Positions 22,473 through 32,804 of a stretch of DNA of 64,000 nt are shown piece by piece. The position numbers were made by a program, and so were the translations under genes. Origin of the DNA: Calonectria ilicicola (taxonomy: Eukaryota > Ascomycota > Sordariomycetes > Hypocreales > Nectriaceae). Location: the NCBI GenBank assembly GCA_020809705.1, contig CP085828.1:1798001-1862000 (forward strand), read 5' to 3'. The notes under the pieces were generated by a model. That model worked only from the letters and a program-made list of their open reading frames with translations. It did no database searches and was not told where the DNA came from. Position 1 is the first letter of the stretch; the number at the start of each line of letters is the position of its first letter.

Positions 22473-25097
22473 TCAAGCGTTTTCTCCGTTTTCCTGGGCT
22501 TCATTTGCCTCGCTAATTTCCTCTGGGGTAGGGATATCTTCAACATCAACCTCCTTCTTGTCGCCATTCTCCTCCTTGGTCTCAGTTGCCGCCTTCTCGT
22601 CGTTCTTTTGCTTATGCAAGCTAATGTTGATGAGTGGAGAGGTATCGTTGAAAATACGAAGTAACATGGCCGAACGGTCCTCCTTGGGGAGCATGAGGTT
22701 AAGCGAGTGGATGCTCTTCCAAAGAGGAAGGGCCATGCGCTCCGAGAAGTCGGCATCGGTGCCGTCAGGCTCGATGCGCAGGACACAGCAGCCCATGCCG
22801 ATATCGCGGACGCGCTCGCCAATCTCGTCAAATCTCTTCCAGCTTTCATCGGAGATTCGAGGGAACATTTCGATGAGAAGCTTGTGGAAGGTCTCCTTGT
22901 TGCGGAGGTGAATGACACGAGGCTCGCCAACGTAGCCCTGAAGGATGGGCATACCCTCGGCCTGAATACGCCAGCGGCAAACTTCAGCAGAGGGAGCATC
23001 CTGCTTCATAAACATACGAACACCGCCATGGATGAATTTGACACCTCGGCCCTCGTTCTCGTTAAAGATGTCACGCATCAAAGCGCTGGTGTAGTAAATA
23101 GCCTTGGCAGGCTCACCCATTTCGTTGCGAACCATATATCGGTTCTCGGGGAAGCGGGTGGAAATGTGGTAGAACTGCTTAATGTTCTGGATTATAGGGT
23201 GGGATGGGTCCAGGTACTTGAATGGCTCCTCAGTGAACCCATTGCGCTTGGGCTTGCCACCCTCCTGTTGTTTAGGCTGTTCGGTGGGAGTTGCTGTGGC
23301 CGAGGGCTCATTGGTCTTTGTTTTCTTTGTAGGTTGGTCTTCAGCCTCATCTGTCTCGAGGGCCCGCTTGCTTCCATTGACAGATCCATCTGCCATGGCA
23401 ACATCGCCCTGCTCATCCACGGTAGGGGCTGGAGCAGTTTCGACATCAGACTTCTCAGGGGCCTCCTCGGCAGTCTTCTCGGCGGCAGGAGTGGTAGCTG
23501 AGCTCTCAGGCTTTGAGGAGCTCGGCTTAGGCTCGTTCTCGTTTCTTGCCTTGAATTCGGATTTCTTCTGGAGAACGGTGATGAAGAAGCCACCAGTATC
23601 CTGCATGTGAGGATAGACACGCATGCAACGCTCCAGCGGCAGATCAGCACAATCAGTGCCCTCAAGTCGAGGGAACATGGTCTCGGCGACTCGTCCTGGG
23701 GTGATGCCCTCATTGTTCACATTGGCATGCTGTGTGACCTCCTCCCATGAGCTCCAGATCTTGGCGCTCTTGTCCATGATTTTCCAGGATTTCATACCAG
23801 GGTATCGCTTCAAGTTAACAAGCTCATTGCTGCAGTCGACAATCTCAACGTTCTCGGGTCCACCACATCTCTCAATTGCAGATACGACAACTGCCTCATT
23901 CTCGACAGGGTTCATACTGCAAGTAGAGAAGACAACTCGACCGCCAACCTTGAGAAGCTGAAGAGCTCGCACCAGGATTCGGACCTGGGTAGTGTGCAGG
24001 CCAAGGGCGCTGCCAGGCTGCCAATCCTTCCAGAGGTTGGCGTTCTTTCGAAGGGTTCCATCACCAGAGCAAGGGACATCAGCCAGGATTCGATCGAACT
24101 TCAGGTACTTGGCCTTGTTGGAGCCTGGCTCTGATGGGAGCTTGATGGAGGGGAATTGAGTAGCATCGTGGTTGGTAACAATGAGGTTGGGAGACGAGAG
24201 TCGCTTAAGTTGATGGACCAACATGTGACCACGCTTGTAGTCGGAGTCATTTGCAATGAGCAAGCCAGTAGCTCGTCCAGCATCAGTGGGGTCGGCCTCA
24301 AGGTCGGCCTCAATCTCCTCACGAGTCTCTTCGCCAAGGTCCAGCCCATCCTCCTTGGCAAAAGCGCGCAGAGTCTTGCGAACGCGGGCCTCTTCTCCGA
24401 CATGGATCATCTCAAGAAGCTGGGCAGCCTTGCTTCCTGGAGCGGCGCACATGTCCAGCACGGTCATGCCGGGGCGGAGATCCATCAGCAGAGGAGGGAT
24501 CATGCTGACAACTTCCTGGCGACTAATGTTTCCGACGCTGGTCTCGGAGACGAGGAATTTCTGGAAAGCCGCAAAGGGAGGGAACTTGCGGATAACGTTC
24601 TTGGGAGTGGTCATCCACCAAGCAAGCTCGTCAGGGTACCAGGGCACAGCCTGGGGAGGTGCGACAGGAGTACCATCTTGGTGCTCAATCTTGACGATTT
24701 CGGGAATGTATCTGTCCTTGAGAAGCCTCTTGACGTTGATCGCATGGCTGGCGCAAGCAAGCGGGTTAGCATGATTCCTTCAGCTTGAAGTCGGTACGAC
24801 ATACCCTTTGGAGCCACAGAATCGGAAGCTGTTGGGGAGCTCGCGTCGCAGAGCGTCCCAGTAAGCCTTTTTCTCCTCATCGTCCAACTGCAGCAGGGTA
24901 TCGTAGAAGCGCTGCAGCTTCTCGTTTTCCTTGGGGATGGCTGGGTAGTCCCTCCAACCGCCGCCAGGCTGTCCGCCACCACGGCCGCCGCCGCCTCCTC
25001 GTCGGTTCTTGCCCTAAAATAACGCATGTTAGCGGTGCCTGGGCGATATCACGGAGTAATTGGAGGCCAAGCGTACCCGGAAACTCTTCTTGCCCAT
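22473..25097 (-). CDS. NCL1: tRNA (cytosine-5)-methyltransferase Ncl1/Trm4 (NSUN2 type)
   Basis: This SAM-dependent enzyme makes 5-methylcytosine in tRNA and acts in the nucleus. On the reverse strand, exons 25097-25077, 25013-24805 and 24747-22473 give 834 residues. The first coding exon is only 21 nt (MGKKSFR). Introns are 63 nt (GTACGC...TTAG) and 57 nt (GTATGT...CCAG). The N terminus is basic and Gly/Arg-rich (NRRGGGGRGGG). The catalytic core shows the SAM motif DMCAAPGSK (175-183), motif IV DVPCSGDGT with Cys303, and motif VI STCSMNPVENEAVV with nucleophile Cys353, as in NSUN-family RNA m5C enzymes. After an acidic, Ser/Pro/Glu-rich linker (about 475-585) comes the conserved C-terminal region (HPIIQNIKQFYHI..., GMPILQGYVG). 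The length is greater than yeast Trm4 (684) mainly because of that linker. The gene is convergent with MTG2. Confidence 0.94.
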
Positions 25098-25626
25098 TGT
25101 AGCGATTGTTTTGCTGTGAAGAGCAGCTTGCGACAGAAAATTTCCAAGGCAGGAAAACTGCACGCCCCACACAAGGTTGCCGCCTTTAGCACCCCGCGAA
25201 CGCGCTAATGCTGGCACAGGCCCCCACCACATGCGAATCACAAAAGGCACTTGGAGGCTCCAGCCACACCGGGCACCTTGTGGTCAAGAAGTGACAGTAA
25301 AGAGGACGGACTGCGGGTTTTTCTAGCCATACCTAACGGTCATTTTCTACCGTGCCCCATGAGGAACCATGCAGAAAGACCCACTACGGTTAGTAAAGTC
25401 CCTTATTCTGTCATGAGAAGTACGCATTTTTGGTCTTCTGATTGGCTAGTCACCACTGAGAATAATTCAGAAAAAAAAACACGACTCAAGCCTTATTTTA
25501 CATGGCCTTGCATCTTTAAGTTGACGTCTCACTTCCCCGATGTCCCTCTTAGAAACTCCGCCTGTACTTCAAGGGACATGAATTTCTAATATTTGAGGAA
25601 TTCTCATATCTTGTAGTCAACTGGAA

Positions 25627-26399
25627 CTAGCGACAACGGCCAGGGACCATTGAACTCCAAGTCCCAAGGCAAGGGTGCAAAGAGCACCGAACGAATACAT
25701 ATAATAAAGAGCAGAAATTGTAGACAAACCAAGAACGTATGGAAATGCTCTTTCGAAGAATTGCCCACTGGGTGCCAGTACCAATCACATAAATTAAGAA
25801 GGGAATGATTATAGCACTATCAATGGCACATTGCCCAAACTGTTTCGATAATCTATCCAAGGTCATATTATTGGTAGAGATAGTTAATCAGGAGTCGCGT
25901 TAACGCTGCAAAAGAGATCCCAAGCTGGGAATGGGAACGGCTCTGCAGGATTTCAATTTTTTTTTTTAACTCAGCTATCATTTAAGAATCTCTAGGATAC
26001 CTTGAGTAAGACAGTAGGGACGAACACAGAACATGCACGAACGCCAGCAACAAGTTGCATGATCATATAAACTTTAATACAAATAAACATCAAGATATAT
26101 GAGCCGTATAATATTGAAGTAGTATTTCTGCAGTCGGTAAAGGGATTCTTTTCATTTGAAGACCCCGGCCAGAGTTTTATGTGGACGGCCTCGCAAATTC
26201 GTGCAACAGGGAAACAAAACCTCACCATGAATGCGGCGGTGAGTGAAGCAGCTAAAGCCGGGAAGCCCAAAATATACCAATTGTAATTCGAAGATCGCAA
26301 ATAGTACAGGTACAACAGCAAAACAGTATGCACCTGAATATGTGCCTGGGGGGAGCATGAAATCACGGGAGGAATAATGAAGCCAGAAAATGTCGTTCC
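25627..26399 (-). pseudogene. Possible remnant or unmodelled multi-exon membrane-protein gene
   Basis: I cannot name this. On the reverse strand a frame is open from an AG acceptor-like site (exon start 26399) to a stop at 25992, about 135 residues. It is strongly hydrophobic in two blocks, one near VHTVLLLYLYYLR and the other near ILYGSYILMFICIKVYMIM. A second hydrophobic frame of 79 residues runs from an ATG at 25866 to 25627 (IDSAIIIPFLIYVIGTG), with a different phase. A GTGAGG donor-like site (26225) and CTGCAG acceptor-like sites exist, but no splice combination I tried joins the pieces into one frame without stops, and I find no convincing first exon. It may be a decayed polytopic membrane protein, a real gene needing RNA evidence, or AT-rich noncoding sequence that happens to encode hydrophobic residues. 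Confidence 0.3.
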
Positions 26400-26749
26400 C
26401 TAGACGCAAAGAAACAAGACACAACAGATGCGGTCAGAGAAACATTGCCTCAGGTATGAACTCCGAATAACGAGGAAGCGGGTCGAATGACCGAACTTCA
26501 AGTGCACGCTAAGAGAGAGCGGCACATTGTCTGAGCGGCACTCACCTACGGTCCTAGACGGATTGAGGCACGAATCGAATAGGAGTATCTATGGAATTCT
26601 GCCTGCTATCTTTAAAAATCCCACTAAGTCAATTGAGAAGCCAATTAAGAAATCATGATGGGCAGTGATTTTCGGCATGGCGGTTTAAGCGGCATCTAGG
26701 AGAGGGAGGAGAGGGGTTCACTCAATGGCCCAGATTCGACGTCACTGCA

Positions 26750-26886
26750 AGCCGCGATGCGCCGTCGCTCAAGCCGCGGTGGATGGTCAAAAGATCAGTC
26801 TCATCGTACCCATAGATTGTAGCCGCGGTCCAGATGTGACAATTGCTGTTAGCCGCGCTTGGGATTGTTGATGATGGATAGCCGCG
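26750..26886 (+). promoter_or_regulatory. Array of five AGCCGCG motifs in the aldehyde dehydrogenase promoter
   Basis: Five identical 7-mers AGCCGCG occur in the same orientation at 26750, 26772, 26821, 26851 and 26880, spaced 22, 49, 30 and 29 bases, ending about 240 bases before the start codon at 27129. Two copies (26772 and 26821) extend to AGCCGCGGT, which contains the CCGCGG palindrome. The density suggests a transcription-factor array, perhaps for a Zn2Cys6 factor recognising CGG/CCG half-sites. The factor is not known to me. Confidence 0.6.
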
Positions 26887-27128
26887 CTCCCATGGTCGGC
26901 ACTTATCTACGATGGCGGGGTTCCATGTCATGCGCCCGACTTCGGGTTGACGTGGGGCAAAGTCCAAACTACCTATCTTGTTCGTCATTGAGAAGTAGCT
27001 TACTCCACCATCCGAGACAGCCCCTCGATAACTTCAAGAAGCTCCTCTAGGCCACTTTTTTTCCTTTCCCTTTCTTCTATCAGTCCCTCTCAATACCCCT
27101 GGCACAGAGGATACAGCAGCCTATCACC

Positions 27129-28641
27129 ATGTCTGTCGAAGTCATCACCACAATTTCACCAATCACCAACGAGGGCATCCTCACCAGGAATGGAGCCTCG
27201 CCCGCAGACCTTGAGCTCCTGCCCAAGGTCGCCACCGAGGCTTTCCAGACCTTCCGCAAGACCACGCTCAAGGAGCGCCAGGCCATTGTCCGAAAATTCC
27301 TCGATGGCCTCCTCGCCAAGAAGGATGTTCTTGGAGAGGAGATTACCAACCAGATGGGCCGTCCCATCAATTATACACCTGGTGAGGTCGCCACCGCCGT
27401 GAAGCGTGGCGAGTACCTTCTCAAGATCAGCGGCGAGGCCCTCAAGGACACCGATGGCGAGGCTGAGAAGGGCTTCAAGCGCTTCATTCGAAAAATCCCT
27501 GTCGGACCTGTTTTGGTCATCTTCGCCTGGAATGTAAGGAAACCGCCCATCAAGTTGAAGCATACACAGCTAACCCCACTCAGTATCCTTGGCTTATTCT
27601 TGTAAACTCTCTTATTCCAGCTATCCTTTCTGGAAACACCGTGATTTTGAAGGGATCACCACAAACCCCCACCGTTGTTGAGCGAGCTACCGAGATCTTC
27701 ACCGAGGCTGGCCTCCCCGAGGGCGTTCTTCAGTACTTCCACTGCGGCTCCCCCACCATAATGGAGACAATTGTCCGCAACCCCCTTATTTCCCTTGTCT
27801 GCTTCACTGGCTCAGTGGCTGGTGGTTTGGCCGTACAGAAGGCTGCCGCAGACCGTATTGTCGGAGTTGGTCTAGAACTCGGTGGCAAGGACCCTGCCTA
27901 CGTCCGTGCCGACGTCGATATTGAGTGGGCTGCGGGGGAGATTGTTGATGGTGCCGTTTTCAACTCCGGTCAGAGCTGTTGCTCCCTGGAGCGCGTGTAT
28001 GTCGATGAGAAGATCCATGATGAATTCGTCGCAGCAGTCCAGAAAGTCCTCAAGGGCTACAAGATGGGTGACCCCTTTGACAAGAGCACACATGTTGGCC
28101 CAGTCGTCTCCAAGAGGTCAAAGGAGGCAATCGAGGCCCATATCAAGGATGCTCTGGACAAGGGTGCCAAGGACGTCACTCCCGAAAATGAGACCTTTAG
28201 CAACCCTCCTGCTAAAGGCAACTACGTCAAGCCCACGGTGCTCATCGACGTCAACCAAACTATGCAGGTTATGACCGAGGAGACATTTGGACCTGTTGTT
28301 GCTATTCAAAAGGTAAAGACAGATGAGGAGGCCGTCAAGCTCATGAACGATAGCGAATTCGGCCTTACAGCAAGCATCTGGACCAAGGATACTGCCAAGG
28401 GATACGAACTGGCTGATGAAGTGGAGGCCGGTACCGTCTTTGTTAACCGATGCGACTATCCTAGCCCGGTATGTTTTGGCGCATCAAATATACTCCCATG
28501 AGACGCAATTTTACTGACTGTGTGTAGGACTTGGCATGGACGGGATGGAAGAACTCTGGCAAGGGTCAGACGCTCAGTCGGTTCGGGTATGACCAATTTG
28601 TCAAGCTCAAGAGCTACCACCTCAAGGATTACCCAAAATAA
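27129..28641 (+). CDS. NAD(P)-dependent aldehyde dehydrogenase
   Basis: This enzyme oxidises an aldehyde to the carboxylic acid using NAD(P)+. Exons 27129-27533, 27584-28468 and 28528-28641, joined through phase-0 introns of 50 and 59 nt (GTAAGG...TCAG and GTATGT...GTAG), give 467 residues, slightly short of the usual 480-500. The superfamily features are present: AWNYPW at the first splice junction, the cofactor-loop stretch CFTGSVAGG, the general base in LELGGKDP (Glu233), the nucleophile in NSGQSCC (Cys267, followed by a second Cys), and EETFGPVVAI near the C terminus. There is no targeting peptide or peroxisomal tripeptide (the C terminus is DYPK), so the cytosol is likely. The substrate cannot be assigned; it resembles the succinate-semialdehyde/broad-range group rather than ALDH2-like enzymes. 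Five AGCCGCG motifs upstream suggest inducible control. Confidence 0.92.
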
Positions 28642-31289
28642 GGGCCGGATTGGCAAACGGAAAGAAAGGATAATTATTACGAACATGATGATCTGTCATG
28701 AATTTCAGGTCAAAATATATGAATTCAACCACTGTAATCTTGCACGCCGCGGCTTTCATTTTTCACACAATCTCGGCTTCAGCTGGTCGCATTCCACCAG
28801 GTGTGACGATGTGCGGCTTACATGCTTAGCTGGTAGAAAGCTGTAAGCGTGAAGATTGATGAAATACGACAATGAGTGACGACCCTTCATCCGCCATGGC
28901 CACGTCAAGGCGGGCTAGCTGCGTCAGGCCGACCAGCATGTGAACTGGTCTCGGTTCACGTCAACTGTCCATGGTACTAGCGACCCAGCGACCCAACCAC
29001 GAGGCTCAGCGTAGATAGACGAAGAAGCGCACCGGACGAGGACCCCCTAGTGTAGATCGCCGATGACGCTTGACCCCCTGAGGTATGGGTCAAAACGCAC
29101 GCTCCCTTACCGTATGACGGTTCGGATCATCACGCTTCATGACCTATTCAGGACACACTCTCGCCGCAACACAATTAATTATCTTGAATCCGTTTCTCTC
29201 CCGCCTGTTGGGCCAACCAAGCAGCAACCCCTCCACCAGATTGCTTTTGTCCTACGCTCGCTGCCTGCCATCTCTCGCCTGTTTTCGAGGTAGGGACAGG
29301 GAGGCGGGGGAGACTCCATTTTGTGCAACCAGCCAAGATGCTTGACCACGCGATATATGCAAGGTACAAATTAGTGAGCATGAGCAGCATCAGCACGCGT
29401 TATCCCGCATGCTGCATGTCGCCCCTTGCGTAGACTTGCGTAAACTCAAATGCAGGGCAGGTTTTCTTGGAGGGTGCGTGAAATCAAGACTCAGACATTG
29501 GAAAAGACAAAAACCAAAAAAGAAAAAAAATCGTACCACACAGGAGCAAGTACCAGAAAAGAAAAAGTAGGGAAGGAAAAAGGAAAAAAGAAACTTCTTC
29601 ACGCTCGCAGCGTCTAAAGATTGGTTTAACCATATTCCATGATGTTTTCGTTGGATCTCCCCATTTCCCCCCTTCTCTTTTCTAAGCTTGCGAATCAGAT
29701 GGCGTCTGGTTGAATCCGTCGCACAATCAATGCCATGTCTCATGTTCAGCGGATCCCCACACGTCTTTTTTACCTGAACATGGCCAAGATTCGAGACATT
29801 TTCGCTCGCCTTTTTTTTTTCCTTGCATAAGAAGGGGGGAGGAGGGGGAGAGAGAGGATCACAGCGGTGAGCACCATTGTCACCTTGCGCTTGTCTCCTT
29901 TGGATGCACTCCGGCGCTGGCTACAGGCTGAGTGAGGTATGGCGAGGGACCCAAGTTGAATATCGCGGGGCAGCCATGGACGGCGGCGTTGGCGTCTCAG
30001 GACAAGCTTAGGGATAGAGGGGGAGGAGGAGGCCCAACCGTCCACTAGCACCTAAGGTCTTTTTTTGTTCCATTTTCATTCCAGTGCATAACTTGGGGGC
30101 TCTCGGACGCTTCCTCCAAGATCTATCCCGGATTCCCCCCCCATTCCTTGGTGCGCCCCCCTCCGCCTCCTCTGCCTCTTCCTCGCCCCCCCGTTCCCGT
30201 TCGTTACCCAGCCAAGACATGGGCCGCCGCCCTTCTCTACAATGGACGAGAACGGGGACGTGCGGTCCCTTTGTGCTTCCGCATCCTGATCATCCGTGTG
30301 TTTGTATTGACATGGCATATTGGGGTGAACCTGAAAACGCACTCGGGTGCCTCAGACACGGCTGGCTGGCCGTCGTCATCATCTGGCGCAGACATACATA
30401 CATATATAGGGCCGCAAGCCGCCCTCATGGTTCACGTCGTTTTGGCAGCCCACCACTGTGGATAACTTTTACGCTCCGGCTCATTCTTCGTCCATTCATT
30501 TTAATCCATTTATACATTCATTCACTCATTCCCTTTGCAACGCGCTGCTCCGCCGAGTCTAGCTCCTTGGGCATAAGCTAGCCTAGCTTCAGACCTCATC
30601 CGTCACTCGACCCAAGCGTCGAGGGTTCCACTCCTTGGGTGTCTCGACATCCACCACTGCAGCGCAGCCGCTGCGGCCACCACCACTAAGAATCCGATCC
30701 CCGGTTTTATTGTAGACGTCAGGCAGAGACATGCCTGCTGTCTTGTTCTACTGCTCATATTAACCTGCCTCTGTACCTCTTGTCGGGTTTTCTCTTCTTG
30801 TTTCTTATTTCAGTCCCAAAGTATTTGAGAAACACGTTCCCCCCCTCCCCCCTTCCCAGCTTTCCCAGCCCCTAAAAAAACAAGTTCGGCCTTATTTGCT
30901 TCTGGCTTGTCATCCCTACCAAATCCCCCGTTCCCTAACGACTTGGATCGACGCCGGTTTGCCGCCGCACTCACCGGACGCTGTCGTTTCACCAGCGCCT
31001 CATTGACCTACGACACGCTTAGCAGCCAGGCTCCGACACCATTGATATTGCTCCCACTTCGCACTTTGCACCTCCTGACGCAACCTCTCTCCATCTTCAA
31101 CTGGGAATAATTATCTTTCTTTTTTTTTTTCTTTCTTTCTTGGGTCGTCCTGCGTTCGTTTGGTGCATTGCGTTCGTCTTTTGCCTGGTCTTGTTTCCAC
31201 CTACCGTTTTATAATTTTCCATTCTCCGGTCCTGCATTTCAGCCAGCGACGATAATTACACCCCAAACAAAAATCTCGAATTCTTCTTA
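28642..31289. other. 2.6 kb intergenic region
   Basis: No gene can be supported. An inverted pair TTGACCC-N10-GGGTCAA sits at 29070-29093. Homopolymer A and T runs occur near 29520 and 29815. The + frame at 30084-30581 (165 codons) is Pro/Ser/His-rich and resembles no family, so I leave it out. From 30480 to 31289 the sequence becomes C/T-rich, including a long T/C run at 31115-31140, and probably forms the promoter and leader of the next gene. Confidence 0.5.
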
Positions 31290-31997
31290 ATGCGGCCTGC
31301 ACTCCAACGTCGAAGCTCGGATCGTGATATCAAGGGCACTGCACAGCTGCACCCTGCACCACTTAGCACCCGCGCAAAAATGCAAATCTCATCCAACGTT
31401 CGCACGCTGTGCTCGCGTGTCCAGACACTCATTCGAGTACGACGCCGCAAGGAAAAGCAACACCAACACCAGCATCAGCACCAGCACCACCGGACATCAA
31501 TGCAAATCGTATGTTCAGCTTCCCCAGTGACCGCATGTTTGAGAGACTAACACACGAACAGTCTGCCCCCTTTGATCTCAAGCGTGAGCCTGTCTCATTA
31601 CCAGGCATCTCCGAAGACGAGTAAGCCAGCCCATCCCAGACTAACACATGAGATGCAAGCAAGCAGCCCCAAAAAAGGGCCTTTCGTGCTCAATTCTGGC
31701 TGTGCATGAGGAGCAATTGCCTCAAGCCACCTAGAATTGATTGGCCTCAAAAAAAAAAAAACAAGACACAAAAAAATAAGATCATCAGCTGACCAGTGTT
31801 GCTCTTGTTTTAGAATCGCCATCCTCCGTGACAAGGCCGCCGCCAGTCGCATTGGCGTCGCAGATCCCGCCGTGCCGCTCCCGCAGGCACCCCAGTCCCC
31901 GTACTCAACGTCCAGCCTCTTCTCGCACCCGCTGCGCCCGCCCGCTCTGCCGGCCCTGACACCGCAAGCGTCCACCTCAACCGAAAGCCTTCCATAA
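31290..31997 (+). CDS. Small hypothetical protein with His/Gln repeat
   Basis: I do not recognise it. Exons 31290-31508, 31562-31620 and 31814-31997 are joined by introns of 53 nt (GTATGT...ACAG with a GACTAAC branch site) and 193 nt (GTAAGC...TTAG). This gives one continuous 153-residue frame in which three different reading frames connect correctly, good evidence for a real gene. The N-terminal half is Arg/Ser-rich and contains a QHQHQHQHQHH tract. The middle is acidic (LPGISEDE) followed by a short helix (IAILRDKAAASRIG). The C terminus is Pro/Ser-rich. An alternative first donor at 31437 (GTACGA), also phase 0, would remove the His/Gln tract, so exon 1 has two possible ends. A long T/C-rich leader precedes the ATG. 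There is no signal peptide or membrane segment. Confidence 0.6.
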
Positions 31998-32804
31998 GCA
32001 GAGGGATGGACCCTCTCAGCTGAACAGGGCGAAGATGCGAAAAGGAAGACGCCGCCGCCGCCGCCCAACAGACGCACAGCGGTGGAGGCTCGGCGACAAC
32101 TACACAGCAGAAAAAGTGGAGGCAAGCTCGTACAACGGCAGATGGGGACGTATGCAAGACGACGCGTCGCAAAAAGAGTCGTCGCAGAATAACGGGAGCT
32201 GAACGGGAGGCACACGTCTGTGCTTTTGTTCCTTTCATCTCCCTTGACGAAACAAATCCCCCGGGTTGGTGGGATTTTTCCATCGGTTTGTTTTTTTAAT
32301 TTATTTTATTTTTTGCGTTTGGGAAATACGGGAGCGGGCGGAGAATTATGAATTGCTATTTTTTAAAAAAAAAACACCCCCTGGCTGTTGTTGGCTTTAG
32401 GGCGGAAAGGAATTGAGATTGCAGTCGCAAACCGATCATGACAATCACTTGTTGCTGTTTGTTTTTTTAATTTATTGTTTTGCCTCTTATCAAAAAAAAG
32501 AAAGGACAAGCTGCTGCGGTTGGTAAGGGTATCAAAGGAACGTTTTGCTTTTGAATTTATTGCGGGTTGTATGATTGGTATCACACCCAAACGGAAAAAA
32601 ACAATCCACAACACGGACATCTAATTATTTCTTTAATTTATCCTAAAGCAAGAGCAGATTAACTCAATATCACAACTGCCAACAAAAAAGCGGCCTTTGG
32701 TTTCGTTTTGGTCTCAGATATCTAGGCGAGTATGTCACTCAATCCGGCCTCGCTCTCCATCTATCTGCTTTGCCCAGGTACCTGACATGATGTCATGTTG
32801 CTCT
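31998..32804. other. Intergenic region between a small hypothetical gene and ERG8
   Basis: This holds the 3' flanks of two convergent genes. From 32280 to 32700 it is AT-rich with several A and T homopolymers. I see no gene; reverse-strand open frames at 31598-32283 mostly overlap the hypothetical gene antisense and are not supported. Confidence 0.55.

Larger units (their letters stand above)
25098..27128. other. 2 kb divergent intergenic region between NCL1 and aldehyde dehydrogenase
   Basis: Three parts can be told apart. 25098-25600 is flank of NCL1. 25600-26450 is AT-richer and contains hydrophobic open frames on the reverse strand (listed separately as a possible gene remnant). 26700-27128 is the dehydrogenase promoter with five AGCCGCG copies and a C/T-rich leader just before the start codon. 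Confidence 0.55.

Noticed and set aside
22707..23501. 264-codon + strand frame
   Set aside because: It is antisense to NCL1, whose reverse-strand methyltransferase motifs are unmistakable.
30084..30581. 165-codon + strand frame
   Set aside because: It is a Pro/Ser/His/Arg mixture with no domain or splice support, located in probable promoter sequence.
30601..30640. GGTTCCACTCC, resembling a tRNA B box
   Set aside because: There is no matching A box at the right distance and no cloverleaf pairing. The same holds for GATTCGATTCC near 56266.
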